Shown: positions 1 to 7,902, counted from the first letter of the stretch. The stretch: 14,620 nucleotides of DNA from an uncultured cyanobacterium (GCA_903831165.1 CAIKWV010000469.1:1-14620); one strand, 5' to 3'. Translations and numbers: made by a program. Notes: generated by a model not told the origin, from the letters alone.

Positions 1-401
1 CGACAGCGCCCCATGCTCCAATGGCGAGCCAGGCCCGACCCTTGCCGCGGCGGGGATCCGGAGGGCGGCCTGCGGACCCGGCTGTGCCACCCGAGGACCA
101 TCAAGCCGGAGCCTCCCCTTAGCAGGGGCTATGCCCAGATGCAGCCGCCAGGCTCCTGGTCTCGTTTGTCGTCGTCACAGCCTCAGCCGCTCTGGATGTG
201 CAGCGTGAGGGTTTCAGAGCTCGCTATCCGGTGTCTACGACGTCATCGCCATCGCCTTTGGCACCGGGCATTGCTCCTCAGATCGACTGGGGATGAACTC
301 TGTTGAATCCTAAAAAAGATCCCCGCTCAGCAACTGCCAAGCGGCGGAAGCGCTGGACTCGTCAGGATTGACTCAAGCAAGCCGCCGTAGTTGGAGAAGT
401 T
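1..401. other. About 400 bases with no supported gene
   Basis: I see no credible gene here. A 97-codon open stretch at 13-306 on the plus strand is rich in Arg, Pro, Ser and Cys, has no recognisable motif, and looks like chance openness in GC-rich DNA. Plus-strand codons 209-310 read GVYDVIAIAFGTGHCSS before a stop, which looks more protein-like, but they lack a start and any family I recognise. They could be the tail of a decayed gene. The one structured element is the probable minus-strand terminator at 312-344. Confidence 0.5.
312..344 (-). terminator. Probable intrinsic terminator after the small membrane gene
   Basis: Read on the minus strand, CCGCTTGGC-AGTT-GCTGAGCGG can fold into a 9-pair stem (two of them G-T) with a 4-base loop. 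It is followed by GGATC and then six T residues. It lies about 58 bases past the stop of the gene at 629-402 and could end transcripts from that gene and from the P450 upstream. The 5-base gap between stem and T run is slightly long for a classic intrinsic terminator. Confidence 0.45.
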
Positions 402-629
402 TTACGACGCCCTTTGATAAAGCTCCTCCAGCCGCTCCCGGCTGAGGTCGACGTAAAGCACTTCATCGCCGGGCTCGGGAGCCTCAGGATGGCGCTTAGG
501 TTTGGAGCCGCTTCTCTGGGCAGAAGCCAGCGGAACCGAGCCGCGCAGGTTCTGGCTCATCAAGGCGAAAGCTCCACCGGCGATCACCGCAAAACAGATC
601 AGGTAAACAGCAGCCAGAAGGTCGTTCAA
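402..629 (-). CDS. Small single-pass membrane protein, 75 aa
   Basis: The function is unknown. The first 25 residues (MNDLLAAVYLICFAVIAGGA onward) form one hydrophobic transmembrane segment. A short basic, polar stretch and an acidic C-terminal tail follow, ending RERLEELYQRAS and probably helical. The start is TTG at 629: upstream in this frame a TAG at 656-654 comes before any ATG or GTG, so TTG is the only conventional start. The size and layout recall small cyanobacterial membrane proteins such as DUF2973, but this is a weak resemblance from memory. It lies about 150 bases downstream of the P450 on the same strand, and a probable terminator follows at 344-312. A thylakoid or cytoplasmic membrane location is inferred. 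Confidence 0.6.
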   Translation of the reverse strand: MNDLLAAVYLICFAVIAGGAFALMSQNLRGSVPLASAQRSGSKPKRHPEAPEPGDEVLYVDLSRERLEELYQRAS

Positions 630-779
630 GGACTGGAAATCTTTCCCGTCACCCTAGTGTGAAGAGATGTTGAGCGTGGTCGCAGCTCTTGGGGGCCGTG
701 GTTTCACCGCTCCACCGCTGCGGCCTGAACAGCAGCCCGGTTCCAGTCCGAGGCCCCCCGTACTGGTGAGATTGAAGGC

Positions 780-2117
780 TTAGCTGGCTCTGGCGTAGGG
801 GCGCACCAGCAGGCCATCCGCCGGCGAGGGGCTGGGAATGACCCTGAGCGTCAGGTCCTGACCCGCCTCCAGCTCCAAGGTCAGCTGTTGGAGCAGCCCC
901 ACCGCCAGCAGCCGGATCTCCAGCTCCGCCAGCGCCTTGCCGAGGCACACCCGCTCACCGCCCCCATACGGCAGCAAGGTGACCGCGGTGTCACCGTCCA
1001 AATGCCGCTGCGGCCGGAAGATCGCCAGATCCTCCGGATCGGCCCCATGGCGCTGGCTGGCGGCGATGCTCACCTGCACCACCCGATCGGCTGGCACCAG
1101 CACACCCGCCAGGGCAATGGGCTCCCGGGTGCGGCGGAAGAAACCTCCCACCGGCGGGGTCAGCCGCATCACCTCCTTCACGACCGCATCGAGCCGCGGG
1201 GCCCGGAGGGCGTCGGTGGCGGTCCCAGCCTCCCCCTCCTCAGGCGGCCACGGCAAGACGTCCAGTTCCTCCTGCAGCCAGGCCAGCTCGGCTGGATGTT
1301 GCAGCAGGGTCAGAAGCAGGCAGCTCAGGGCGGATGCGGTGGTTTCGTAGCCGGCAAACAGCAGCAACAGGAGCTGCTCCGCCACGTCGTCGTCGCCCAG
1401 GGGGAGACCGGCTTCATCCAGGCCACCGGCCAGCAGATCAAGGCCGCCGGCGGCGAGGGGCGCTCCGGCACCCATGGCGGCCTGCGCCTTCTTGAGCACA
1501 GCGCCCAGGCGCCTGAGCAGCCGTTGGCGGGCCTGGCGGGCACGGGCATAGGGGCTGCCGGGCAACGCGACTGGCAGCGAAAAGAGACCCTGGCACCAGG
1601 TTTCGAAATCCACGAACAGAACATCGCGATCAACGGCGTCAAGCCCCAACACCGTGCTGGCAATCACGCTGAAGGCAAAACGCCGCAGCTTTGGCACCAG
1701 GGCCACGGGCGCCTCTGAGGCGATCAGCTCCTGGCTGAGCTCGTTGACCAGCGCCACGATGGTCGGGCTATAGCGCTTGAGGGCAGCCGAGGCAAACAGC
1801 TGGCCCACCACCCGGCGGCGGGCCTTGTGGTCGGCACCGTTGCGGTTCGCCAACGACAGGGGCCCCAGCAGCTCGCGCACACTGTCTGGCCACCAGCCCT
1901 GGACCGCATCGCCCTGGGCGAACAGGTCGCCGATCGCCTGGCCGCCGCGAATGAATACGGTGCGTTGCCCCAGCAGGCTGGTTTCGTAGACATCGCCGTA
2001 GCGCTCGAAGCGGGAGCGGGCGAAGTCAGGATCGCGAAAGAAGGCAAGGGTCTCGAGCACTCCGCTCAGCGCTGGCGTGCTCGGCAGGGGCCGAAGGGTG
2101 GTGGGATCGAGTGGCAC
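780..2117 (-). CDS. Cytochrome P450, CYP120-like
   Basis: A 445-residue haem-thiolate monooxygenase of normal bacterial length. Visible landmarks are a C-helix HKARRR (residues 97-102), the I-helix oxygen-activation motif AGYETTA (255-261), the K-helix ExxR (E315, R318), an FRP segment of PERF type (367-369), and the haem-binding loop PYGGGERVCLG with cysteine C391. Tyr384 replaces the usual Phe at the start of that loop. The N-terminal half (FERYGDVYETSLLGQRTVFI, then LLGPLSLANRNGADHKARRR) matches my memory of cyanobacterial CYP120A1, a retinoid hydroxylase, so a retinoid or apocarotenoid substrate is possible but not shown. GTG at 2117 is the only conventional start, because TGA lies three codons upstream. 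No electron-transfer partner is encoded nearby. A desaturase gene is divergent, starting about 140 bases away. Confidence 0.93.
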   Translation of the reverse strand: MPLDPTTLRPLPSTPALSGVLETLAFFRDPDFARSRFERYGDVYETSLLGQRTVFIRGGQAIGDLFAQGDAVQGWWPDSVRELLGPLSLANRNGADHKARRRVVGQLFASAALKRYSPTIVALVNELSQELIASEAPVALVPKLRRFAFSVIASTVLGLDAVDRDVLFVDFETWCQGLFSLPVALPGSPYARARQARQRLLRRLGAVLKKAQAAMGAGAPLAAGGLDLLAGGLDEAGLPLGDDDVAEQLLLLLFAGYETTASALSCLLLTLLQHPAELAWLQEELDVLPWPPEEGEAGTATDALRAPRLDAVVKEVMRLTPPVGGFFRRTREPIALAGVLVPADRVVQVSIAASQRHGADPEDLAIFRPQRHLDGDTAVTLLPYGGGERVCLGKALAELEIRLLAVGLLQQLTLELEAGQDLTLRVIPSPSPADGLLVRPYARAS

Positions 2118-2260
2118 CCAACGTCACTTGGAATGGAGCTCAGGATGTCGGATCAACGTCGGCACCGCGAAGCGGGGGGTGAACGGCTGCTTGACGATCC
2201 ACCAACCCGTCGTGCTCCCGTTAGGTCGGAACCGACGGCCGTCACGAGGTGTCTAGCGTG

Positions 2261-3393
2261 ATGCAGATCCGCGGTACATCGCCGTTTCCCAGCCCACCCT
2301 TTCAAGCTTCCATCCGAGCAAAGCCGAGCTCCTGTACTGTCTGCCGCCCGAGCTGCTCGAGCTCAACCCCCGCAAGGCCTGGACCAGTCTGGGGGGCTCC
2401 CTCGCCCTCTCGTTACTGGCCTACGGGCTCGGCACCCAGATCCCCCTTGCGCCTGGGGCGGCCCCCCTCTGGCTGCTCTACGGGCTGGTCACCGGCACCG
2501 TGGCCATGGGCTGCTGGGTCATCGCCCATGAGTGCGGTCATCACGCCTTCCATCCCAACCGTCGTGTCGAGGCGCTGGTGGGGTTCGTGCTTCACAGCCT
2601 GCTGCTGGTGCCTTACTTCGCCTGGCAGCGCAGCCACGCCGTGCACCACGCCCACTGCAACCACCTCGAGGGAGGCGAAACCCATGTGCCGCCCCAGGCG
2701 GCATCGCCTACGGGCCGGCTGATGCTGGCTCTGAACCAGCGGCTGGGCACCGCCCTGTTCGGCAGCCTGGCGCTGGTCAATCATCTGCTGCTCGGCTGGC
2801 CGCTTTATCTGTTCTTTGGTGTGGCGGGCGGATCCGACTACGGAGCGCCGACCTCCCACTTCTGGCCCGGCGCACCGTTTCGCAATGGTCCCAAGCCCCT
2901 GTTTCCCGACTCGTTCTGCCGGTCGATGCTGCTCTCCAATCTCGGTGTGATCACCATGCTGGTGATCCTGGGGCTGGCCGCCGTGCAGTGGTCTCCGGCG
3001 CGGGTGCTGGGCGTCTACGGACTGCCCTATCTGGTGATCAACGCCTGGCTGGTGGGGTACACCTGGCTGCATCACACCGATCTCGACATTCCCCACTTCA
3101 CGAGCGGCGACTGGACCTGGGCCAAGGGTGCCCTGCAGACGGTGGATCGTCCCTACGGCCCGGTGCTCAACTTTCTCCACCACGGAATTGGGGCAACCCA
3201 TGTGTGCCACCACATCGACTCTCGCATTCCCCATTACAACGCCTGGCGCGGCACCGACTTGCTGAGGCAGCGATTCCCGCTACTGGTGCGTCATGACCCC
3301 ACCCCGATCCATCAGGCGCTGTGGAGGGTCGCCAGCCGCTGCTCGGTGGTGCGCCAGGTGATTTCTGGTGAGGGCTTTTACTATCAATCCTGA
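2261..3393 (+). CDS. FAD2-type membrane fatty-acid desaturase; 5' end frameshifted or non-canonical start
   Basis: A di-iron acyl-lipid desaturase, probably of the delta-12/omega-6 type. All three histidine boxes are present: HECGHH (from base 2527), HAVHHAHCNH followed by GGETHVPPQ, and THVCHHIDSRIPHYNAW near the C-terminus. HSLLLVPYFAW, GWPLYLFFGVAG and ALQTVDRPYGPVLN resemble plant ER FAD2 far more than cyanobacterial DesA (HDCGH type). The homologous frame is already coding by about 2305 (FHPSKAELLYCLPPELLELN). In that frame, however, there is no ATG, GTG or TTG between the TAG at 2254 and GTG 2500, which would cut off the first membrane segments. ATG 2261, with a good GAGGT ribosome site at 2246-2250, lies in another frame, so a one-base deletion between about 2264 and 2305 is likely. 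The hydrophobic segments at 2365-2460 and 2461-2525 suit an integral membrane enzyme. Confidence 0.88.
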
Positions 3394-3489
3394 ACTTTCT
3401 TGTTGGCAGGGCCAGGCTTTCACCATCAGGTCTGGACATGTGGTTGCTTCAACGATCCCTGACGCTTCATAACTCGGTCGACGAGTTAG

Positions 3490-3557
3490 GGAGACTCTGG
3501 GAAACCCAGCCCATTCAAGCGCAAATAGATCCGTGATCGCAGGTATGGACCGGGTTC
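3490..3557. mobile_element. Probable left end of the IS5-family element
   Basis: The stretch just before the transposase start begins GGGAGACTCTGGGAAACCCA, which looks to me like an IS5-group end. It contains a small hairpin, CTGGG-AAA-CCCAG, at 3497-3509. No matching right end is visible after 4019, so the right terminus seems lost or diverged, and the outer boundary and any target duplication cannot be fixed. A short inverted repeat ACTCG-GTCGA-CGAGT (3472-3486) sits immediately outside and may be part of the target site. Confidence 0.35.
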
Positions 3558-4019
3558 ATGGGCGGCAAGCAGCTTGGCTTTAGTGATTACGAGCAGACCA
3601 CGGCCAAACAGCGCACCAAGCGCAAGCGATTTCTGGCCGAGATGGAGGCCGTTGTGCCATGGAAAGCGCTGATCGACCTGATCGAGCCCCATTACCCCAA
3701 GACCAGCTCCAAGGGCGGTCGCCCTCCTTACCCGTTGGGAACCATGCTGCGGATTGATCTGATGCAGCAGTGGTACGACCTCAGCGATCCAGGCATGGAG
3801 GATGCATGGATCGAGGTGCCGACGATGCGCCGATTCGCTGGCATCGACATAATCAGTGACCGGATCCCTGATGAGACGACTCCGCGGAATGTTCCTACCG
3901 AGGCCGCCGACCGAGCGTGGCGGAGCCACTAGAATCGCTGCAAGATGAATGGGCTGGCGGCACTAGCCAACTTGTTCATGGTCCGGCATCAGTTGCTATG
4001 CAAGACGTCAATGGGGTAG
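3558..4019 (+). pseudogene. IS5-family transposase remnant, internally deleted
   Basis: Residues 1-108, read from ATG 3558, are a typical IS5-group N-terminus (DUF772). They include FSDYEQTTAKQRTKRKRFLA, SKGGRPPYPLGTMLRIDLMQ, QWYDLSDPGMEDA and the block ending at ISDRIPDETT. Homology then stops. Sixteen unrelated codons lead to TAG at 3930-3932. In the same frame, 3942-4019 encodes KMNGLAALANLFMVRHQLLC and a stop, which matches the conserved C-terminal end of IS5 transposases (LFALANLWMVRRQLL type). The central part of a protein of about 320 residues, including the DDE catalytic core, is therefore missing. The copy cannot transpose itself. It marks a past insertion between the desaturase and the signalling operon. 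Confidence 0.85.
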
Positions 4020-4078
4020 TGGTGTGCCCGCAATGGCTCCAAACGGGCCTCAATGGAAAGAAATAGAGAGCAAATAAG

Positions 4079-4098
4079 CTGAATTTAGACCGATTCAG
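4079..4098 (-). terminator. Weak candidate terminator beyond the phosphatase gene
   Basis: Inverted repeat CTGAAT/ATTCAG with an 8-base loop. On the minus strand it is followed by the T-rich run CTTATTTGCTCTCTATTTC. It lies about 80 bases beyond the stop of the last gene of the minus-strand signalling cluster. The stem is short and AT-rich, so this is a guess. The AT-rich stretch around it (4020-4179) holds no other visible feature. Confidence 0.22.
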
Positions 4099-4179
4099 GC
4101 CAGCGATGCCCATCAATTGTTCAATCCAAACAAAAGAGAGCCATGGGGAGACATCTAGGCCTTGTTGCCCAGAGCTTCC

Positions 4180-5784
4180 CTAAGGGCGCTGGCTGGATCC
4201 AGCGGACGCCGTGGGGGGCGTCAGGGGAGACGGGATTGAGGGGGTGCGTGGTGCTTCCTGAGCTGCAGGGGCGCCGGAGTGTTCGGGGCTGGCTTGGACA
4301 GAAGCGGCCGGGTTCTGTTGCCAGAGCTGGCTGAGGGCCTGCTTCAGCGACGGACAGAGCTGCAGCCCGGTGAAAGCGGGTTTGTCCGAGAGTCCGCCCG
4401 TGACAGGGTCATGGCTGAGGGCAATCAGAGCCGCGAGCGGGTCCCGGTTGCTGGCCGCCAGCAGCGAGACAGGGTGCAGGCGTCCCTGGCGCAACGCTGT
4501 GAACGTTGAGCGCCGTGTCGCCAGGGTCGGAAGGATCGGCAGCCTGCCCGCACACAGATCCCGCACCTGTCGGCGCACCGGTGCGAGCACCTGCTGCGGT
4601 CCGGCATCCAGCTGGGGCGCCGGGGGCCCTGCCAGGGGCATGAACCCAACCCAGTGCCCCTTGCCCGACCAGAACGCAACGGCACCGGCAATCACCGCGG
4701 CGGCCAGCAGCCAGGGCCGGGGGCGACGCGAACGCTGTGGAACTTGCAGCGCCTTGGGTTCGGCTGGGGCTTTGTCTGTGGGCTGCGATGAGGTGCGTTC
4801 GGGGCGTGCGGATCTAGGACGTTCGGATCGTGGATGTTCGGGACGGTCACCGCTAGAGGGCGGGGGTGAAGGCGGCAGCCCGGGGTTCAGGCCCTGGGGC
4901 CAACGGGGATTCAGCTGGGGCTTGCTGGCGCTCGGGAGCCGCGGGACGGGGATCAGCGGTTGGCGGGCCACCGGCTCGCCCGGCCGCCAGTGGGCGATGG
5001 CCACGCTGACGTCGTCGCCACTGCCCTGGCTGCTGATGCGGTCCAGGCTGGCCGCCAGATCAAGGGCCGACTCGGGCTCAGCCGGGGCCGGCGCCCCACT
5101 CAGATAGCGGCCGAGGGCAAGGAAATCGTCATCGGTGCTGCAGGATTTGCGAATGCCATCGGTGCTCAGCAGCAGGGTGAACGCCTCCTGATCGGGCTCC
5201 AGGCGTTCGATCGTCGTGCGCGGCGCGAAATGGGCGGCGGCATGGTTCAGGCAAAGGCTGAAGGTGGCCTCACCGCCGGTGCCGGGGTCCGCTTCCTCAC
5301 CCACCAAGGCGGCAGCCTGGGCCCGCACCTGAAGCAGATCCCAGTCGCCCAGGCCGGTCTGCCCCCACCAGTTCGGCGTCATCACCACCAGGCCCAGGGT
5401 GGTGCCGTACAACAGGGGGGAACATTCCGCAGCGGCATCGCCCGGCCGCTGGGCCCGCCAGTGTCTGTTCACGGCCCGCAGCCAGCGGCGGTGGATCACC
5501 TGGGGAAGATCCGCCGCCAACCAATGCTGCCAATCCATGGCCTGGCTCGGAGGCCACAGCTGCTGGACCGTGCGCAGGGCAATCCGGCAGGCCAGCCAGC
5601 TACCCACGGCGCTGTGGATGTAGCGAGCGCCGCCATGACCATCGGCGACCACCATCACCCGCACCGTCGCTCCATCCCGGTCGCGAAAGCTGTGCGATCC
5701 GGAGGCGTCCTGGCAGGGGCTGCCTCGGCGCGCGTGGGCAGCGCCGGTGCGGGTGCAGCAGAGCGGGCGCAGCCAGCTGCTCAC
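4180..5784 (-). CDS. PP2C-family Ser/Thr phosphatase with a transmembrane anchor
   Basis: Residues 1-265 form a PP2C (PPM) metal-dependent phosphatase domain. It shows QDAS (D26), VADGHGG (D48), LLSTDG (D209) and GSGDDVSVAIA (D257/D258), the usual manganese or magnesium ligands. A proline-rich linker of about 85 residues with Glu/Arg/Pro/Ser repeats follows. Next comes one transmembrane helix (about 358-373) and a tail of about 160 residues, probably outside the cytoplasm, with only two cysteines (C411, C477) that could pair. The role inferred is removal of phosphate from targets of the neighbouring kinase. The GTG start at 5784 overlaps the stop of the vWA gene by four bases (GTGA), suggesting translational coupling. 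It is the last gene of the cluster. The tail matches nothing I recognise; it could sense a periplasmic signal, but that is a guess. Confidence 0.9.
   Translation of the reverse strand: MSSWLRPLCCTRTGAAHARRGSPCQDASGSHSFRDRDGATVRVMVVADGHGGARYIHSAVGSWLACRIALRTVQQLWPPSQAMDWQHWLAADLPQVIHRRWLRAVNRHWRAQRPGDAAAECSPLLYGTTLGLVVMTPNWWGQTGLGDWDLLQVRAQAAALVGEEADPGTGGEATFSLCLNHAAAHFAPRTTIERLEPDQEAFTLLLSTDGIRKSCSTDDDFLALGRYLSGAPAPAEPESALDLAASLDRISSQGSGDDVSVAIAHWRPGEPVARQPLIPVPRLPSASKPQLNPRWPQGLNPGLPPSPPPSSGDRPEHPRSERPRSARPERTSSQPTDKAPAEPKALQVPQRSRRPRPWLLAAAVIAGAVAFWSGKGHWVGFMPLAGPPAPQLDAGPQQVLAPVRRQVRDLCAGRLPILPTLATRRSTFTALRQGRLHPVSLLAASNRDPLAALIALSHDPVTGGLSDKPAFTGLQLCPSLKQALSQLWQQNPAASVQASPEHSGAPAAQEAPRTPSIPSPLTPPTASAGSSQRP
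4795..4847. repeat. Degenerate 15-base repeats coding the phosphatase linker
   Basis: About three imperfect units, recognisable by GCGTTCGG, GACGTTCGG and GATGTTCGG, lie head to tail. On the minus strand they encode the RPEHPRSERPRSARPERTSS section of the linker between the phosphatase domain and the membrane helix. Unit length is about 15-20 bases. Linker expansion by slippage is plausible. Confidence 0.35.
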
Positions 5785-6545
5785 CAGACAACCTGTCCGA
5801 TCACGGTCGGGGGCAGGTCAGGCAGGGGCACATTGGCCTGTTGGGGGCTGGGGCTGCCGACCTGGCTCACCGGCATCGAGGCCGAACCCACCACGGCGGT
5901 AGAGGCCCACTGGATGTACTGCGCCAAGGTGGTGGCATTGCTGGCCTGCAGGGGCCTGCGGCCGGAGCGAGCGTTGGGCTCACCGGGAAGACGATCGCCG
6001 GCGGCGGCCGCAGTGGCGCCCGATCGGGGCTCCGGGCCGATGAACTGCTGCAGGGTCTCCAGATCGGCATCGTGACCGACCGCGATCGCCAGGCGGACGG
6101 CCTTCTGGGCCCAGGGTTCGCGCAACAGGGTCTGCAAACCTGCCTCGAAGTCGTCGGTGGGAGCGCCGTCGGAGATCAGCACCAGCACCGGCGGCAGGGC
6201 CCTTTGCTCCATCGGTGGCGTGCGCAGCGCGGCGGCCACCAAGGCCAACGCATCGCCCATGGCGGTCAGTCCCTCCGCCTGGAGATCCACCCATTCGTTC
6301 TGCAGCTGCTCCACCGGAGTGGGCTCGGCCACGTGCCAGCGGGCCTGGTGCGAAAAGCTGACGGCCCGCACCAGGACCCTGGCCTCCGGGTTCTGGCGAG
6401 CCACATCGGCCATCCCCGGCAGGGATTGGCGAATGGCCTGGTTGAGAGCCTGCATCTTGCCATTGGCCTGCATCGAGCCCGAGCAATCACAGATATAAAT
6501 GAAATGCAGGGGGCGCTTGGAGAGTTGAACGTTGGGGAAAGCCAT
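5781..6545 (-). CDS. TerY-like von Willebrand factor A domain protein
   Basis: A 254-residue cytoplasmic protein with one vWA domain. The metal-ion-dependent adhesion site is complete: DCSGSM (D20, S22, S24), the Thr in GLTAMGDAL (T94), and Asp in LISDGAPTDD (D126). The opening (LHFIYICDCSGSM) and the C-terminal LAQYIQWASTAVV fit the TerY branch of vWA proteins, which act as metal-dependent protein-binding modules. Residues 171-205 form a low-complexity spacer. It sits between a kinase gene (25 bases upstream) and the phosphatase (4-base overlap), which is the arrangement of the TerY-P triad. A scaffold or partner role for kinase and phosphatase is inferred. ATG 6545 is chosen because MAFPNVQL leads directly into the domain; its ribosome site is weak. 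Confidence 0.9.
   Translation of the reverse strand: MAFPNVQLSKRPLHFIYICDCSGSMQANGKMQALNQAIRQSLPGMADVARQNPEARVLVRAVSFSHQARWHVAEPTPVEQLQNEWVDLQAEGLTAMGDALALVAAALRTPPMEQRALPPVLVLISDGAPTDDFEAGLQTLLREPWAQKAVRLAIAVGHDADLETLQQFIGPEPRSGATAAAAGDRLPGEPNARSGRRPLQASNATTLAQYIQWASTAVVGSASMPVSQVGSPSPQQANVPLPDLPPTVIGQVVW
6082..6089. repeat. HIP1 octamer GCGATCGC
   Basis: This palindrome is strongly over-represented in many cyanobacterial genomes. Further copies lie at 12292-12299 and 13273-13280, all inside genes. The copies support the cyanobacterial assignment; three in 14.6 kb is a modest density. Confidence 0.6.
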
Positions 6546-6570
6546 CGCAGGTATGGGAAAAGCTGATGAA

Positions 6571-7902
6571 TCAGCGGATCAGATCGATCGAGCCCTGGGA
6601 GGTGCGCAGCCGTACGAGCAGGTTGAGATTACAACGTTGCCCGGGATGCACAGATGAGGATTCACCATTCTCCAGTTCGGCGGTCCAGGTTTCGCTGGAC
6701 AGGTTCTTGAGACCAAGAACTGAGGCTTTGAGCGGGTGGGCTTCGATGCTGGCCAGGGGATGATCGATGCACTCACTGACGAGCGAATCGAAATGATGCC
6801 GGTGCAGTTCGTTATCCGCTGCGGCGGCCACATCGCCGCGAACCGTCTTGAACCTTGGGGTTGAAGGGAGCATCTGTCCACAGGCCCAGCACAGGCTGGA
6901 CTGGTCCGCTTGCGTGAACACTTCCTGGCCGCAAGCGGGACAGAGGCGACGTTGATCCAGGGTTCTGGCCAGGGCCGTTTTCCATTGGCCCGTGTAGACC
7001 CGGCGCCCGGGTTCCCTCATGCCAACGCCCAGGGTCTGCTGGAACAGGCCCTGCAACTGGGCAGGGTAGATCGGCCAGGTGAGCAGGGCAGCGGCATGTT
7101 CGATCGGATCGGGACGATTGCGTTCATCCAACAGATCAAAGATGAACACCGGATCCTCGCCATACAGCCGCCGACGCGCCGGTTCATCGAGGCAACGGAT
7201 CTGAAGTTCGAGACTGCCTTTGAGCGGATCGTGGCGGGTGAGCAGGCGGAACAGGAGCACCGCCAGGGAAAACAGGTCGCTGTTGGTGCCCGGCCTAGCC
7301 TGGCCCAGCAGCACCTCCGGCGCCATGAATCCCGGTGTGCCGACCGCGCTGCCAAGATCGCGACCATCAATGTCAACGTTGTCGTTATCACAGATCAGAA
7401 TGCGACCAGTCTGCGGCTGGAGAAAGAGATTGCCGAGTGAAACATCCTTGTAGCAAAGACCCTTGAGATGCAATTCGTGGAAGGCTTCAGCCAGAAAAAA
7501 ACAGGCCCGCAACACATGGCGCAGACTGATCTGCAGATGGCCACCGACATGCTCGTGGGCACCGACAAAGTCCGCCGGCCTCAGCCCCATCATGTAGCCG
7601 AATGTACCCAGGGGAATGCTGTGCTGCTGGAGGGTTTCAACCGAAGGCGACAACAGGGCGATCGGCCAGAGAAAGCTCGGATTCGGGCTGGTGGCGCGGA
7701 TGCATTCCCGCAGACGTTGGTCCAAGCCGCGATCCTTGCTGATACAACCGGGGAAATACCACTTGAGCGCCACCCGCTCCTTCCCATACTCGGCCTCATA
7801 GACCTGTCCTTGCCCCCCACCACCCAGCAGCCGGATCAAGCGCAGAGGCCCGGAGATGCCCTCCAACTGCAGCGTCGTTCCCAGGGGCAGAAGTGCGGTC
7901 AC
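6571..7902 (-). CDS. Ser/Thr-type protein kinase with C-terminal zinc ribbon
   Basis: The kinase domain covers about residues 15-300. It has the glycine-rich loop LLGGGGQGQVYEA (25-37), the ATP-anchoring lysine in VALKWY (K47), the catalytic loop YKDVSLGN (D153, N158) and the APE-type motif GTPGFMAPE (188-196). The DFG position reads CDNDN (D172), so the metal-binding Asp is kept but Phe-Gly is not. The HRD arginine is replaced by lysine (YKD). Both changes suggest an atypical, perhaps unregulated, activation segment. A four-cysteine zinc ribbon follows (CPACG at 321-325, CWACG at 338-342), then a beta-rich C-terminal domain of about 60 residues. No membrane helix is seen. GTG 7902 lies 73 bases after the FHA gene. 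With the vWA and PP2C genes it forms a TerY-P-type triad. Confidence 0.92.
   Translation of the reverse strand: MTALLPLGTTLQLEGISGPLRLIRLLGGGGQGQVYEAEYGKERVALKWYFPGCISKDRGLDQRLRECIRATSPNPSFLWPIALLSPSVETLQQHSIPLGTFGYMMGLRPADFVGAHEHVGGHLQISLRHVLRACFFLAEAFHELHLKGLCYKDVSLGNLFLQPQTGRILICDNDNVDIDGRDLGSAVGTPGFMAPEVLLGQARPGTNSDLFSLAVLLFRLLTRHDPLKGSLELQIRCLDEPARRRLYGEDPVFIFDLLDERNRPDPIEHAAALLTWPIYPAQLQGLFQQTLGVGMREPGRRVYTGQWKTALARTLDQRRLCPACGQEVFTQADQSSLCWACGQMLPSTPRFKTVRGDVAAAADNELHRHHFDSLVSECIDHPLASIEAHPLKASVLGLKNLSSETWTAELENGESSSVHPGQRCNLNLLVRLRTSQGSIDLIR

Noticed and set aside
303..371. 22-codon basic peptide starting at TTG 303
   Set aside because: It overlaps the probable terminator hairpin on the other strand, has no ribosome site and no recognisable family.
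888..1718. 276-codon open frame on the plus strand
   Set aside because: Antisense to the P450, covering its haem loop and I-helix. Gln/Gly-rich shadow.
3506..3957. 12-base inverted repeat CCAGCCCATTCA (3506-3517) and TGAATGGGCTGG (3946-3957), looking like IS terminal repeats
   Set aside because: The right copy lies inside the remnant coding for the transposase C-terminus and the match does not continue outward, so it is probably coincidental.
4960..6075. 371-codon open frame on the plus strand
   Set aside because: It lies antisense to the PP2C and vWA genes, whose catalytic and metal motifs are intact. Its own product is low-complexity Gly/Arg/Ala with no motif.
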